The position numbers and the translations under genes were made by a program. From NCBI GenBank assembly GCA_964625835.1, contig CAZVES010000032.1, forward strand, positions 1 through 19,764: 19,764 bases of DNA, written 5' to 3'. Of the stretch, positions 11,301 to 18,504 are shown piece by piece. The notes beneath the pieces are model-generated. The model did no database searches. It had not been told where the DNA came from and saw only the letters and a program-made list of their open reading frames with translations. Source of the DNA: UBA5336 sp964625835. Its GTDB lineage: Bacteria > Pseudomonadota > Alphaproteobacteria > Caulobacterales > Hyphomonadaceae. The stretch's first letter is position 1. Each line of letters begins with the position of its first letter.

Positions 11301-14300
11301 CAGGCAATCAGGAAGACCTGCTGATTACGGTGACCCTTGCCGACGAGACGGGTATCGACGCCGGCACCATTCAGCCGGGCGACCTTGTGATTGAAGACCA
11401 GAATGGCGTGGTCACGCCGGCCACCAGCGTTGTCTTTGATGATACGACCAACACAGCGACCTTCACCGTTTCTGTCCCCAGTGGCGGCTTTGCTCCAGGC
11501 GAGTATGGCGTGTCGCTGGTCGAGGGGGCCATCCTCGACACGCTCGGGAATGCGTCGGCGGCGACGTTGCCCGTGCTGCTGCTTATCAACGATACCTCGG
11601 CGCCATTGGGTGCAAACCTTGACGAGGATCTCGATGAGGATGGCTTAATCAACTCCGCAGATGCGGACATTGACGAAGACGGCACGCCCAATGAGCTGGA
11701 CCGCTTCGCCTATGACGAAACCGATGGCGATGTGGCCCTTTCCGATCTCGGGTCGATCAACATCGACCTTGAGGGCCTGGTCGCCGGAGATTCGCCGTTC
11801 AAGGCCGGGTTTACCGGTGTCATGCCGGCCTTCAGCGCGACCACTGTGGAACTCGATTACGCCACGAACAATGACGCGCAGATTGTCGAGACCGACAATG
11901 GCAACCGCCTTGTGGTGGAAAGCTCCCCGACCGACACCAATGAGGGCGAGGCGGCCTTCACCTTCGGTGCCAAGGTCGATGACGACTTCACCCTTTCAGG
12001 CACCTTCGACAATCCGTACTTCAGCGGTCTCGAAACTCCCGAAACCCCGGCCAATTTCGAGCAGTATGGCCTGATCATCGGCATTGATGGCGGCACGTTC
12101 GTGAAGTTCGTGACCGGCTCACCGGGCGCGGATTTCGAACTGTCCGGCAAGACGGGCAATGTGACCGATGCGGGCCCGCCCAAGACCAGCCCGCTTGCAG
12201 ATGCGGTGTCCCATGCGGCCACGAAGCTGGACCTGTCGGCAGACGTGACCCCTACGGCCGTCGTCTTCACTGGCACCTGGACGACGCTGGATGTGGACGG
12301 GAATGTCCTGCAGACCGGCTCGCTCCAGCCCATGACGCTCACCTCCGGTCCGATCTTCGATGCGATCCAGGCCGGCGACACGGCCCTGGCCTTCGGCATG
12401 ACCCACACCCAGTTCGGTGGTCCCGCTGATGCGTTCAATGTCAGCTTGTCGGAGCTCTCGCTAACCGATGGCGTCCTTGACATCACCGGGCCAGAGGCTG
12501 CGATCACCAGCGACGGACCGGCTGACGCCGACTCCCCGATCGTCGTCTCGGTGACCTATTCGGATGAAACGGGTCTGGACGCCGCAACAATCAATGGTGA
12601 CGAGCTGTTGCTCACCTCCAATGGTGTCGGCGACACGTTCGGCGCGCCCGTGGTGACGCCTCTCGGCGACGGCAACTACACCTACACTTACGCAGCGCCT
12701 GCAGGTGGCTGGAGCGGCACGGTCTTCTCGGCTTCGCTTGTGGCCGGCACGATTGCAGATGAGCTTGGCAATGTGAACGAGGCCGGTGCGCCGGTTGAGT
12801 TCACCCGCCAGGACGTCGATCCGGTCCAGGAGATCCTCGCCAACCTTGATGGCGTCGACAGTGATGGCGTCTACACAGAAGGCGAGACGGGTTCGGTCAT
12901 TCTCACCATCATGGATGGGGTAAACAATGTCCGCGCCTCCAATTTCGGAGCCAATTCCTTCGAGCTGACCAATACCGGTGACAAGCAGGTTGCGGCCGTA
13001 TTCATCGATGTGCGCGGTGCGCTGTACGGCGACAGCGTGTTCGACTTTGACGGCTCGGGCGGCGACACCATTTCGAAAGCGTTCGTGGTCAACACCGAAA
13101 CCGGGGACGGCACAGGAGCGTTCTTCGAAGGCGCGGCCAGCTACTTCCTGCCGGGCGAGGACCCGGGCGACAACACGACCGGGTTCACCAGCCCGTCCGT
13201 TGGCACCGACGCCTCGGGCGGATTCCGCGGACTGCTTATCAAGTTTGACGGCTCCGAAGGCGGCTTCTCGGCCGGTGAACTGGTCGGCTTCTCCGGCGAT
13301 ATGGACCCCAACTCCCTTGCGGCGATCACCAAGGCGGCAATCGATGCCGGTGCCATTGATGGTTGGGATGTCGGTGGCATCTCCGGTGCCGAACTGATCG
13401 GTTCCAGCTTCACTGTTGTCTTCGACGATGGCACCACGGCTGAGGGTTACCTACACTCTGACGGTTCACTCGCCGGCAGCGTCGGCGAGGCCGTCCAGGG
13501 TCGGGTCACGAGCGAGGTCACTGTGACCGTCAACGGCTTTGCCAGCGACGACACAAACGCGACCTATGGCGGCACCGAGCCCGTGATTGAGGTCACCGGC
13601 ACGCCCGGCGAAACAGTGCGCGTGGTCATGTCACAGGGCTTCAACCCCGTGATCAATCCCAATGGGTCTCCTGACAGTGTGGCAGACCTCGTGGCCGACC
13701 GGCTCGAAGCCAGTCAGCCAGAGAGCTTCCAGGTCAACAATGCCTTCAATGTCCAGACGGTCGATGTGGTTATTGGCGAGGACGGCAAAGCCATCGTTCC
13801 AATCAATGCATTCGACTACAACGCCCAGCCCGGCAATGTGGACAATCCCGACCTTGGCATCTCACCCATTGCGGTCACGGCGGCTGTCATCACCGACAGC
13901 ACCGACACGAGCGTGACGGACAAGGTGGCTGTCGGGCCGGTGGCCGAGCCGGTCTACCTGACCAATCCGACGGCCACTCCGGTTACGCCGGCCGAGCCGC
14001 CTACAGAGCCCCAGAAGGTGTTCATCGCCGAGAACGGTACGGTGGTCTTCGAGGCTGAAAATGCTGACCGCACAGGCACCAGCGGCTGGGTCTTCGAGAC
14101 CACAGAGGAAGCCTCCAACGAGAGCCCCGCACCCAGCGGTGATGGCTACATCATTTGGGAAGGCGGCAATTCCTTTGGCGATCCTGCGGCCAACTCCACA
14201 CTCAGCTACACCTTCGTGACCGACGAGGGCGGCAACTGGGTGGTCAAGGGCAAGTTCGGCCGGCGCAATGAGCCGGACACGACCGAGGCCAATGACATCT

Positions 14301-17189
14301 TCCTCCGCCTGGTCGACAGTGAGGGCAATCCTGTGGATCCCGTGCCGCAGACCCAGGGCGGCGAGACCGTCTATCACGTGAAGACGGGCGAAGTGGTCAC
14401 TGAGGATGAATTGGCCTCTGCCGGTTCACGCGCCGTGGTCAACAATCCCGAGAAGTGGATGAAGTTCTACATTGGCGGCGTTGGGCTTGATGAGCTCAAT
14501 GGCGGCGGTCAGAATGGTGACAATGGCGGCATCAATGTTGTCTATGACCTCGACCCCAATGAAACCTACACACTGCAGATCGCGGGACGATCGAATGACT
14601 TCGAGGTCGACAAGCTGGCGATCAGCAACAATGGCGCGGGTGCGGCGACAAGTGCAGCCAACAATGCTCCGGAATCGGCCTTCTTCATCACGGGCCCAAC
14701 TGAGCCGGAAGTCGATGTGCCAATCGACGACCTCAATGTCGTTCAGGGCAATGGCGTCTCTTTCACCATCCCGGACAATGCCTTCGACGATGCCGATGGC
14801 GACGCCCTGACGCTGACCGCGCCGGGCCTGCCGGCGGGCTTTACCTTCGAGAACGGTGTGCTCAGCGCCTCGGATGACCTGCCGATCGGCAGCTATCCGA
14901 TCACGATTGTGGCAACCGATAACGACAACAACTCGGTCAGCCAGACCTTCAATGTCGTGATCGCAGAGCAGGGCGTCCAGCAGGACTTCCAGGCCGTTAC
15001 CCTGGTCTCGACTGACGACATCGAGCTGGGCAGCGCGCTCAACTCCAACGACCTTGAGACCAATTTGAACGTCCAGGTCCGCCTGACGATCGAGGATGGC
15101 GTCTCCAACGTGACCAGCGTGGACAGCGCCCTCATCAGCTGGGTGTCCGACCGGACCCATTCCGGCGATGCAACCCTCACCTTCCAGGTGGAGGACACGC
15201 TGGAGCCAGGCGACTTCCAGCCCAACAAGGACTACCTGCCAGTCACCGTCGACGCCGAGGTTTCCGGCACCTGGCAGGACGAAGCGACCATCGAGAATGT
15301 CGCCGACATTGCCGACCTCATCAATGCGCTCATCGCGAGCCAGGGTCCGCTGAATGGCGGCGACGTGATCAATCTGCAGTTCACGGGCGAGGGGGCAACC
15401 CGCTTCATCGTACAGCAGTCGGTTGTGCTGGACATCTCCACCAGCGGCGGTTCCGGCAGTGGAGGCAACACGCCGCCCGTCGTGGACAACGCCCTGCCGG
15501 ACCTCGATGTACAAGACGGCGATGGCGTCAGCATCGACCTGTCAAACGTCTTCAGCGATGCCGATAATGACGCGCTGAGCTTCTCGGTCTCGGGCCTGCC
15601 GAACGGGGTAAGCCTCGACAATGGAGTGATCTCCGGCACGCCGACCCAGACGGGCACCTTCACGGTCTCCGTGACGGCCAATGACGGCCAGGCCACAGCC
15701 ACCGATGTCTTTGAGCTGACGGTTCTTCCCGAGGGCACCGACACGGTGCCGACAGTGGCCAACCCGATCGCCGACCAGTCGATCGAGACCGGCGAGGCCT
15801 TCAGCTTCACGGTCCCGGGCAATGTCTTCGACGATGCCGATGGCGACACGCTGTCGGTGTCGATCTCGGCGCCGGCCGGTTTCACCGTCAGTGGCACGAC
15901 TGTGTCAGCCCCGGCCAGCCTGGCTGCAGGCGTCTACCCGATCAGCGTCTCGGCGCTCGACGAGGACGGCAACACAGTCAGTGACACGTTCAATCTGACC
16001 GTGAGCGAGGTGCAAGACACAGTGCCTACGGTTGCCAACCCGATCGCTGACCAGGAAATCGAGACCGGTCAGGGATTCAGCTTTACGGTGCCGGGCGATG
16101 TGTTCGAGGATGCGGACGGTGACACGCTAAACGTTTCGATCGCTGCACCGGCCGGTTTCGCCGTGAATGGCACAACCGTATCGGCGCCATCAGGGCTCTC
16201 GGCTGGGGTTTATCCCATCACGGTCTTTGCCCTCGACGAGGACGAAAACACCGTGAGCGACACCTTCAATCTGACGGTGACCGAGCCCGTCGAGACCGGT
16301 GACATTACTCTCTGGCTGGTGGATGCCGAAACCGACCAGCGTATCCGGCCGCTCGAAGGCAGTGATTTTGTGCTGTCGTCGGAATTTGAGGCGGGCGTCT
16401 ACAATCTGGAGGCGGTCTATAATCCAGGCGGCCAGGGTTCGGTGGTCTTCAAGCTGAATGGCAGCACCATCCGCACCGAAAACGGCGCGCCCTATGTGAT
16501 GTATTCCCACAACGGTCCCGATTACAATGAAGTCCCGCTTCCCGCTGACGGCACCCAGCAGGTTGTCACTGTGGAGGTCTACAGTTCGGGCGGCGGCGGC
16601 GGCATTTTGCTGGGCTCCTCGAGTTTCGCCCTGACATTCTCTGAGGGCGAGGTCCCCAACAGGGCGCCAGTTGTCAGCAATCTTGTCGCCGACGATGAGG
16701 TTGCACTGGGGGCCCAGGTGGCCATCGATGTCTCGAACGTCTTCAGCGATCCGGACAATGATAGCCTGACGCTTGAGGCGAGTGGGCTGCCGGCAGGGCT
16801 CTCCTTCGACGGCACATCGATAACGGGTACGCCGACAACACCCGGCACATCCGATATCACCGTCACGGCCAGCGATGGCGAGTTGACCGCGTCCGACACC
16901 TTCACCCTGACGGTTCTGCCTGATTCCAGCACGGTTCCGGTGGTGAATGCAGTGATCGAGGATCAGGTGATCACGGATGCCGAAGCCTTCAGCCTCACGG
17001 TGCCCGGCAATGCCTTCGACGATGCCGACGGCGATGCGCTCACCGTCTCGATCGCTGCGCCCGCTGGCTTCTCGGTGAATGGTTCGACCGTGTCTGCACC
17101 GGCAGGCCTGGCACCCGGCACCTATGACATCACGGTGACGGCAAGCGATGACGACCTGAATTCCGTCAGTCAGACCTTCACGCTGACGG
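554..17189 (+). CDS. Giant mosaic surface/secreted protein: sugar-dehydrogenase-like propeller plus lectin, malectin, Calx-beta and cadherin-like arrays (N-terminal 5,545 residues, up to the gap)
   Basis: The frame is uninterrupted from the ATG at 554 to the scaffold gap. I infer that it continues in the 17290-18426 piece, giving about 5,905 residues. Domains by merged residue number: GSDH-like propeller 1-609; LamG-like 610-931; cadherin/VCBS-like 931-1029; malectin 1031-1231 and 1358-1553; Calx-beta from 1237, 1562, 1985, 2255, 2876 and 3100; LamG-like with Asp loops from 1680, 2375 and 3686; PPC-like 2095-2255; Ig-like from 2988, 3459, 3569 and 3977; CBM6/35-like 3216-3358 and 4491-4716; CADG-like from 2675, 3359, 4717 and 4973 onward. 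The protein is acidic, has no Sec signal, and I saw no cysteine. It most likely acts outside the cell as an adhesin or matrix protein that binds polysaccharide; whether it oxidises sugar is open. Function is inferred from domain families only. A following hairpin terminator suggests a single-gene transcript. Confidence 0.88.
2380..3345 (+). other. Domain: LamG/concanavalin-like jelly roll, copy 1
   Basis: Residues 610-931. It opens with LLFDAFDPFQLDPENG, a degenerate form of the DDPFAFDGTNG lead seen in copy 2. It continues as a beta-rich block with LVMRVVIDREALTVQAVWEY and ends FDNLLITAS, the usual last strand of LamG-type jelly rolls. Copy 1 lacks the calcium-type Asp repeats that precede copies 2 to 4. 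Likely role: binding of polysaccharide or glycan. Family assignment is by motif and fold pattern only. Confidence 0.5.
3643..4248 (+). other. Domain: malectin-like, copy 1
   Basis: Residues 1031-1231 begin VVYRVNAGAGTIAAVDGGPDW, contain SMEYTFDVDPGATYAVTVYYVENW and RVFDIAVNGEVQ, and end with LVLSFITQ...KVNAIEIREL. This order is the malectin/CBM57 pattern of a beta-sandwich that binds glucose disaccharides in eukaryotic malectin. A cadherin-like linker domain (3345-3640, with the typical LLANDSSFEGGTLSITAV start) precedes it. Ligand unknown here. Confidence 0.7.
4264..4617 (+). other. Domain: Calx-beta, copy 1 of 6
   Basis: Residues 1237-1354 run from VSISDGVAVEGDGVFFTLDLS through GTAIPGVDYD to TATGTILEDD, a textbook Calx-beta motif. 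Five more copies lie at about 5237-5572, 6508-6834, 7317-7654, 9179-9511 and 9848-10195. Most share NDDxDNGPE-like acidic centres and G-T/S-V/L-x-E-D-D ends. Calx-beta domains bind calcium and act as rigid extracellular spacers, so the stalk is probably calcium dependent. Confidence 0.75.
4624..5215 (+). other. Domain: malectin, copy 2
   Basis: Residues 1358-1553. This is the clearest malectin in the protein: VLFAINAGG at the start, FQTERWSNNFGYNFDVPNG, YTVDLYFAEIFQGV, GARKFDVSLEGQLVEDDLD, and a final strand NAKISAIVV. It sits between two Calx-beta domains. Role inferred: binding of glucan-type sugars. Confidence 0.82.
5590..6500 (+). other. Domain: calcium-loop plus LamG-like jelly roll, copy 2
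   Basis: Residues 1680-1983 open with DIDGDGILNTDDPFAFDGTNG, an Asp-rich loop like thrombospondin type 3 or dockerin calcium sites. A jelly-roll-like block follows, with EFKLVVDKVAGTVQGIATFF and the end strand WDSLAIRAL. Copies 3 and 4 (7678-8575 and 11610-12480) have the same plan with a longer double loop. Confidence 0.6.
6838..7317 (+). other. Domain: pre-peptidase C-terminal (PPC)-like
   Basis: Residues 2095-2255 contain DRDFFTITIEEDQVLEAIIL, FIGLFEGATFNADIEAL and LPLPAGTYTFWLNQNG. This matches the PPC-type sandwich order: a D-x-D/F-x-F-x-V strand, a G-L-x strand, then P-A-G-T-Y-x-F/V. It occurs once. PPC domains are common in secreted bacterial proteins and usually have no catalytic role. 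Confidence 0.5.
7678..8575 (+). other. Domain: calcium-loop plus LamG-like jelly roll, copy 3
   Basis: Residues 2375-2674. The lead is DLDQDGTINSEDDDIDGDG followed by ALNGLETFRYDATNA, two Asp loops in a row resembling EF-hand or dockerin ligands. The jelly-roll part has SSGVVIGLDQNTLVKAVYG and ends YQYLEVTAL. The protein probably binds calcium here. Confidence 0.58.
9512..9847 (+). other. Domain: bacterial Ig-like with D-x-x-GN end, copy 1 of 4
   Basis: Residues about 2988-3098 start TAPTGVIQPAGDV and end TVFDVAGNANEQDTSTVTV. Further copies at 10925-11254, 11255-11600 and 12481-12815 share the plan: a P-x-A/V-x-I/L start, an F/Y-x-D-x-x-x-L/I-D-x-x-x-x strand pair, G-G-W/F, and D-x-L/A-GN before the last strand. 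Copy 1 uses some codons rare elsewhere in the gene, including ATA and consecutive GTA codons around 9583 and 9670. Confidence 0.5.
10199..10624 (+). other. Domain: CBM6/CBM35-like carbohydrate-binding module
   Basis: Residues 3216-3358 open with IVLEAEDFTGLGDSPFF, the EAE-x-F start of family 6/35 carbohydrate-binding modules. TPGVYTIAVTYFDESDGQST and a closing FVRVDLVTFTRTG strand follow. It contains an RGD tripeptide, discounted as chance. Likely role: sugar binding. Confidence 0.6.
11610..12480 (+). other. Domain: calcium-loop plus LamG-like jelly roll, copy 4
   Basis: Residues 3686-3976 begin with the double Asp loop LDEDLDEDGLINSADADIDE, then DRFAYDETDGD. The body has FEQYGLIIGIDGGTFVKFV and TGTWTTLDVDGNVLQTGSLQ and ends LSELSLTDG. 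The plan matches copies 2 and 3. Confidence 0.57.
12816..13985 (+). other. Domain of unknown family, about 390 residues
   Basis: Residues 4088-4478 occur once and match no family I can name with confidence. The first half (EILANLDGVDSDGVYTEGE, then SFELTNTGDKQVAAVFIDVR, GALYGDSVFDFDGSGGDT) reads as a beta-rich block that treats a difference between a field and its environment. The middle has GGFRGLLIKFDGSEGGFSAGE, and the end (VTVTVNGFASDD...PVIEVTGTPGETVRVVMSQG) looks like a separate Ig-like fold. It lies just before the second CBM-like domain. No function is assigned. Confidence 0.45.
14026..14710 (+). other. Domain: CBM6/35-like carbohydrate-binding module, copy 2
   Basis: Residues 4491-4716 open with NGTVVFEAENADRTGTSGWVF and include DGYIIWEGGNSFGDP, NWVVKGKFGRRNEPDTTEAND and a last strand NDFEVDKLAISNNG. 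The EAE start, the W-x-G-G-N strand and the final E-x-D-K-L-A-I strand are typical of sugar-binding modules attached to secreted hydrolases and adhesins. Confidence 0.58.
14987..15442 (+). repeat. Unrecognised ~152-residue domain, copy A
   Basis: Residues 4812-4963 run from FQAVTLVSTDDIELGSALNS to ATRFIVQQSVVLDIST, with NVQVRLTIEDGVSNVTSV and HSGDATLTFQVED inside. It directly follows a CADG-like repeat and ends in a glycine/serine linker (SGGSGSGGN). By eye copy B at 17371-17829 is the same domain, with long identical stretches. I know no family name for it. Confidence 0.75.
15740..16291 (+). repeat. Two tandem 276-bp CADG-like units
   Basis: Two in-frame units of exactly 92 codons, 15740-16015 and 16016-16291, each begin DTVPTVANPIADQ and end VSDTFNLTV plus four or five residues. 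They are dystroglycan-type cadherin-like/putative-Ig repeats with the D-D/E-A-D-G-D calcium-type acidic turn. Related units stand at 14703-14983, 15472-15739, 16656-16927 and 16928 into the gap. They form the stalk next to the C-terminus. Confidence 0.85.
16296..16655 (+). other. Domain: sandwich domain of the 'LxxxxTDQxIxPL' type, unnamed
   Basis: Residues 5248-5367 contain ITLWLVDAETDQRIRPLEGS, GSVVFKLNGSTIRTENGAPY and YNEVPLPADGTQQVVTVEVY. I have met the pattern x-L-x-x-A-x-T-D-x-x-I-x-P-L ... GSVxFxLNG ... ENxAPY in secreted bacterial mosaic proteins, but recall no reliable function. It occurs once and breaks the cadherin-like run. Confidence 0.45.
17135..17189 (+). repeat. 55-bp direct repeat, left flank of the gap
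   Basis: These 55 bases, from GTGACGGCAAGCG to CGCTGACGG, are the last before the gap and are identical to 17290-17344, the first after it. They encode VTASDDDLNSVSQTFTLT. An overlap of exactly 55 bases is a common assembler k-mer length, so this looks like two contigs sharing their end k-mer. Confidence 0.93.
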
Positions 17190-17289
17190 NNNNNNNNNNN
17201 NNNNNNNNNNNNNNNNNNNNNNNNNNNNNNNNNNNNNNNNNNNNNNNNNNNNNNNNNNNNNNNNNNNNNNNNNNNNNNNNNNNNNNNNN
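17190..17289. other. Scaffold gap, 100 N
   Basis: A run of exactly 100 N is the usual placeholder for a gap of unknown size. It breaks the giant gene inside a CADG-like repeat. If the flanking 55-bp copies are overlapped, 155 bases disappear and the two reading frames join, with the repeat running straight into the copy-B domain as it does at copy A. An unresolved extra repeat unit could also be missing here. Confidence 0.95.
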
Positions 17290-17344
17290 GTGACGGCAAG
17301 CGATGACGACCTGAATTCCGTCAGTCAGACCTTCACGCTGACGG
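17290..17344 (+). repeat. 55-bp direct repeat, right flank of the gap
   Basis: Identical to 17135-17189. The two copies are in different frames relative to the placeholder, but in the same frame once the gap is removed. Confidence 0.93.
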
Positions 17345-18426
17345 TTGAAGAGCAACCCCCGCAGACCGTCTTCAGCGCGGTCACTCTTGTGAAATCTGAC
17401 GACAAGGAACTGAGCCAGGGCCTGAATTCGGGAGACCTTGAAACAAACTACAATGTCCAGGTGCGCCTGACGATTGAGGACGGTGTTTCTAACGTCACCA
17501 GCGTTGAAAGTGCCCTCATCAGTTGGGTGACAGAACGGACCCATTCGGGGACAGGCACGCTCGTCTTCCAGGTGGAGGACAACAAGGACCCGGGCGATTT
17601 CGTCGCGAACAAGTCCTACGTCCCCGGCTCTGTCGAGGTGCCAGTCAGCGGGACCTGGCAAGAGGGCCAGTTGATCGAGAACGTCGTCGATATTGCCGAT
17701 CTCGTGAACGCGCTGATCGCAAGTCAGGGTCCGCTCAACAGCGGAGATGTGATCAATCTCCAGTTCACAACCGGACAAGGGGCCACGCGCTTTATCGAAC
17801 AGCTCTCTGTCAAACTGGACCTGACCACGTCGAGCGAGGCTGATCCGGTTGGCGCCACCGCCAAGATGGCGGCGCTCGCGCCGACGATAACGGAAACGAT
17901 GCTGGCCATGTCATTGGACGAATTCGAGTCCGGCTCTGAGGCCAGTCGGGCAGTGTTCGACGTGCCGGTCTTTGAAATCCCGGTTCAGCTGACCAACGGT
18001 CTGGAAATGCAGCCGGTCGGCGCACTGTCAGCAGCCATGCTGACGGCCGCACCGGGAAGTCCGGGTATGCTGGTCGATCTTGGGGGAGGAATGGTCCAGG
18101 CCGTTGCACCCACTCCCACTCTGCTTGAATCCTTCGATTTCGCAGCCCTGGATGCCGTTACGGCGGACGCTTCGGTCAATGGCCTGTCCGGCAGGGCTGA
18201 CGTGGGCAGCATCATAGAGACCCAGCCCTTCGACTTTGGTGCACTGCCTCAACAGCCAGTGGACAGCGTTCTCGACGCTTTCATGGAGCAGCCGAAGGCC
18301 GGTCCTTTCAAAATCGGCTTCGACGACGGTACGTTTACCAGCGTCGACAGCGGGCCTGCAATCCCGGCCTTCGAGGACTTCGCGCTCATAAACATGAACG
18401 AGGAGGCCTGGAGCACGGTGGGCTAG
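17290..18426 (+). CDS. C-terminal 378 residues of the giant mosaic protein (after the gap)
   Basis: This piece has no start codon of its own: its first codon, GTG, is the valine inside a cadherin-like repeat (VTASDDDLNSVSQTFTLT) that is also read just before the gap. It should therefore be annotated as the 3' part of the gene starting at 554, merged residues 5528-5905. It holds the end of a CADG-like repeat, the second copy of an unrecognised domain (17371-17829), and a 198-residue tail. The tail is richer in methionine, alanine and proline than the array and ends FEDFALINMNEEAWSTVG before a TAG. A short aliphatic/aromatic C-terminus on a protein without a Sec signal is what a type I secretion substrate would have, but that is inference. 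The 100-N placeholder shifts the frame by one base relative to the upstream piece; overlapping the 55-bp flanks removes the shift. Confidence 0.85.
   Translation: MTASDDDLNSVSQTFTLTVEEQPPQTVFSAVTLVKSDDKELSQGLNSGDLETNYNVQVRLTIEDGVSNVTSVESALISWVTERTHSGTGTLVFQVEDNKDPGDFVANKSYVPGSVEVPVSGTWQEGQLIENVVDIADLVNALIASQGPLNSGDVINLQFTTGQGATRFIEQLSVKLDLTTSSEADPVGATAKMAALAPTITETMLAMSLDEFESGSEASRAVFDVPVFEIPVQLTNGLEMQPVGALSAAMLTAAPGSPGMLVDLGGGMVQAVAPTPTLLESFDFAALDAVTADASVNGLSGRADVGSIIETQPFDFGALPQQPVDSVLDAFMEQPKAGPFKIGFDDGTFTSVDSGPAIPAFEDFALINMNEEAWSTVG
17371..17829 (+). repeat. Unrecognised ~152-residue domain, copy B
   Basis: Merged residues 5555-5707 run from FSAVTLVKSDDKELSQGLNS to ATRFIEQLSVKLDLTT. Blocks shared with copy A include NVQVRLTIEDGVSNVTSV, SALISWV, RTHSG, IADL-x-NALIASQGPLN and GDVINLQF. 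Charged surface positions differ while the core is kept, as expected of a true domain duplicated inside the gene. It is the last domain before the tail. Confidence 0.75.
17830..18423 (+). other. C-terminal tail of the giant protein, possible type I secretion signal region
   Basis: The last 198 residues do not continue the beta-sandwich array. Helix-like segments (GATAKMAALAPTITETMLAM, LSAAMLTAAPGS) carry most of the methionines seen in the protein. The sequence then gives FDFAALDAV, FDFGALPQQ and the end FALINMNEEAWSTVG. No GGxGxDxxx repeats are present. A secretion role is inferred from the lack of an N-terminal signal, not shown. Confidence 0.45.
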
Positions 18427-18450
18427 ATCTGGCGAAATCCAGACAAGACA

Positions 18451-18480
18451 AGCGCCCCGGGACCTGTTCCGGGGCGTTTC
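18451..18480 (+). terminator. Rho-independent-like terminator of the giant gene
   Basis: CGCCCCGG (18453-18460) pairs perfectly with CCGGGGCG (18469-18476) across a loop of about 8 bases, and GTTTCGATT follows. The stem can be lengthened outward with A-T and G-U pairs. It lies 26 bases after the stop codon at 18424-18426. The T-tract is short, so it may be partly Rho dependent. It separates the giant gene from etfBA. Confidence 0.8.
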
Positions 18481-18504
18481 GATTGCCAAATCCGTCGCGC
18501 CAAA

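Noticed and set aside
14426..15514. 362-codon minus-strand open frame
   Set aside because: It is antisense to the CBM-like and copy-A domains, and a similar shadow appears opposite copy B, as expected for mirrored codon bias.
554..18426. Search for RTX nonapeptides, LPxTG, PEP-CTERM or an autotransporter barrel
   Set aside because: None was seen. Asp-rich loops such as DIDGDG are thrombospondin-3/dockerin-like rather than GGxGxDxxx.
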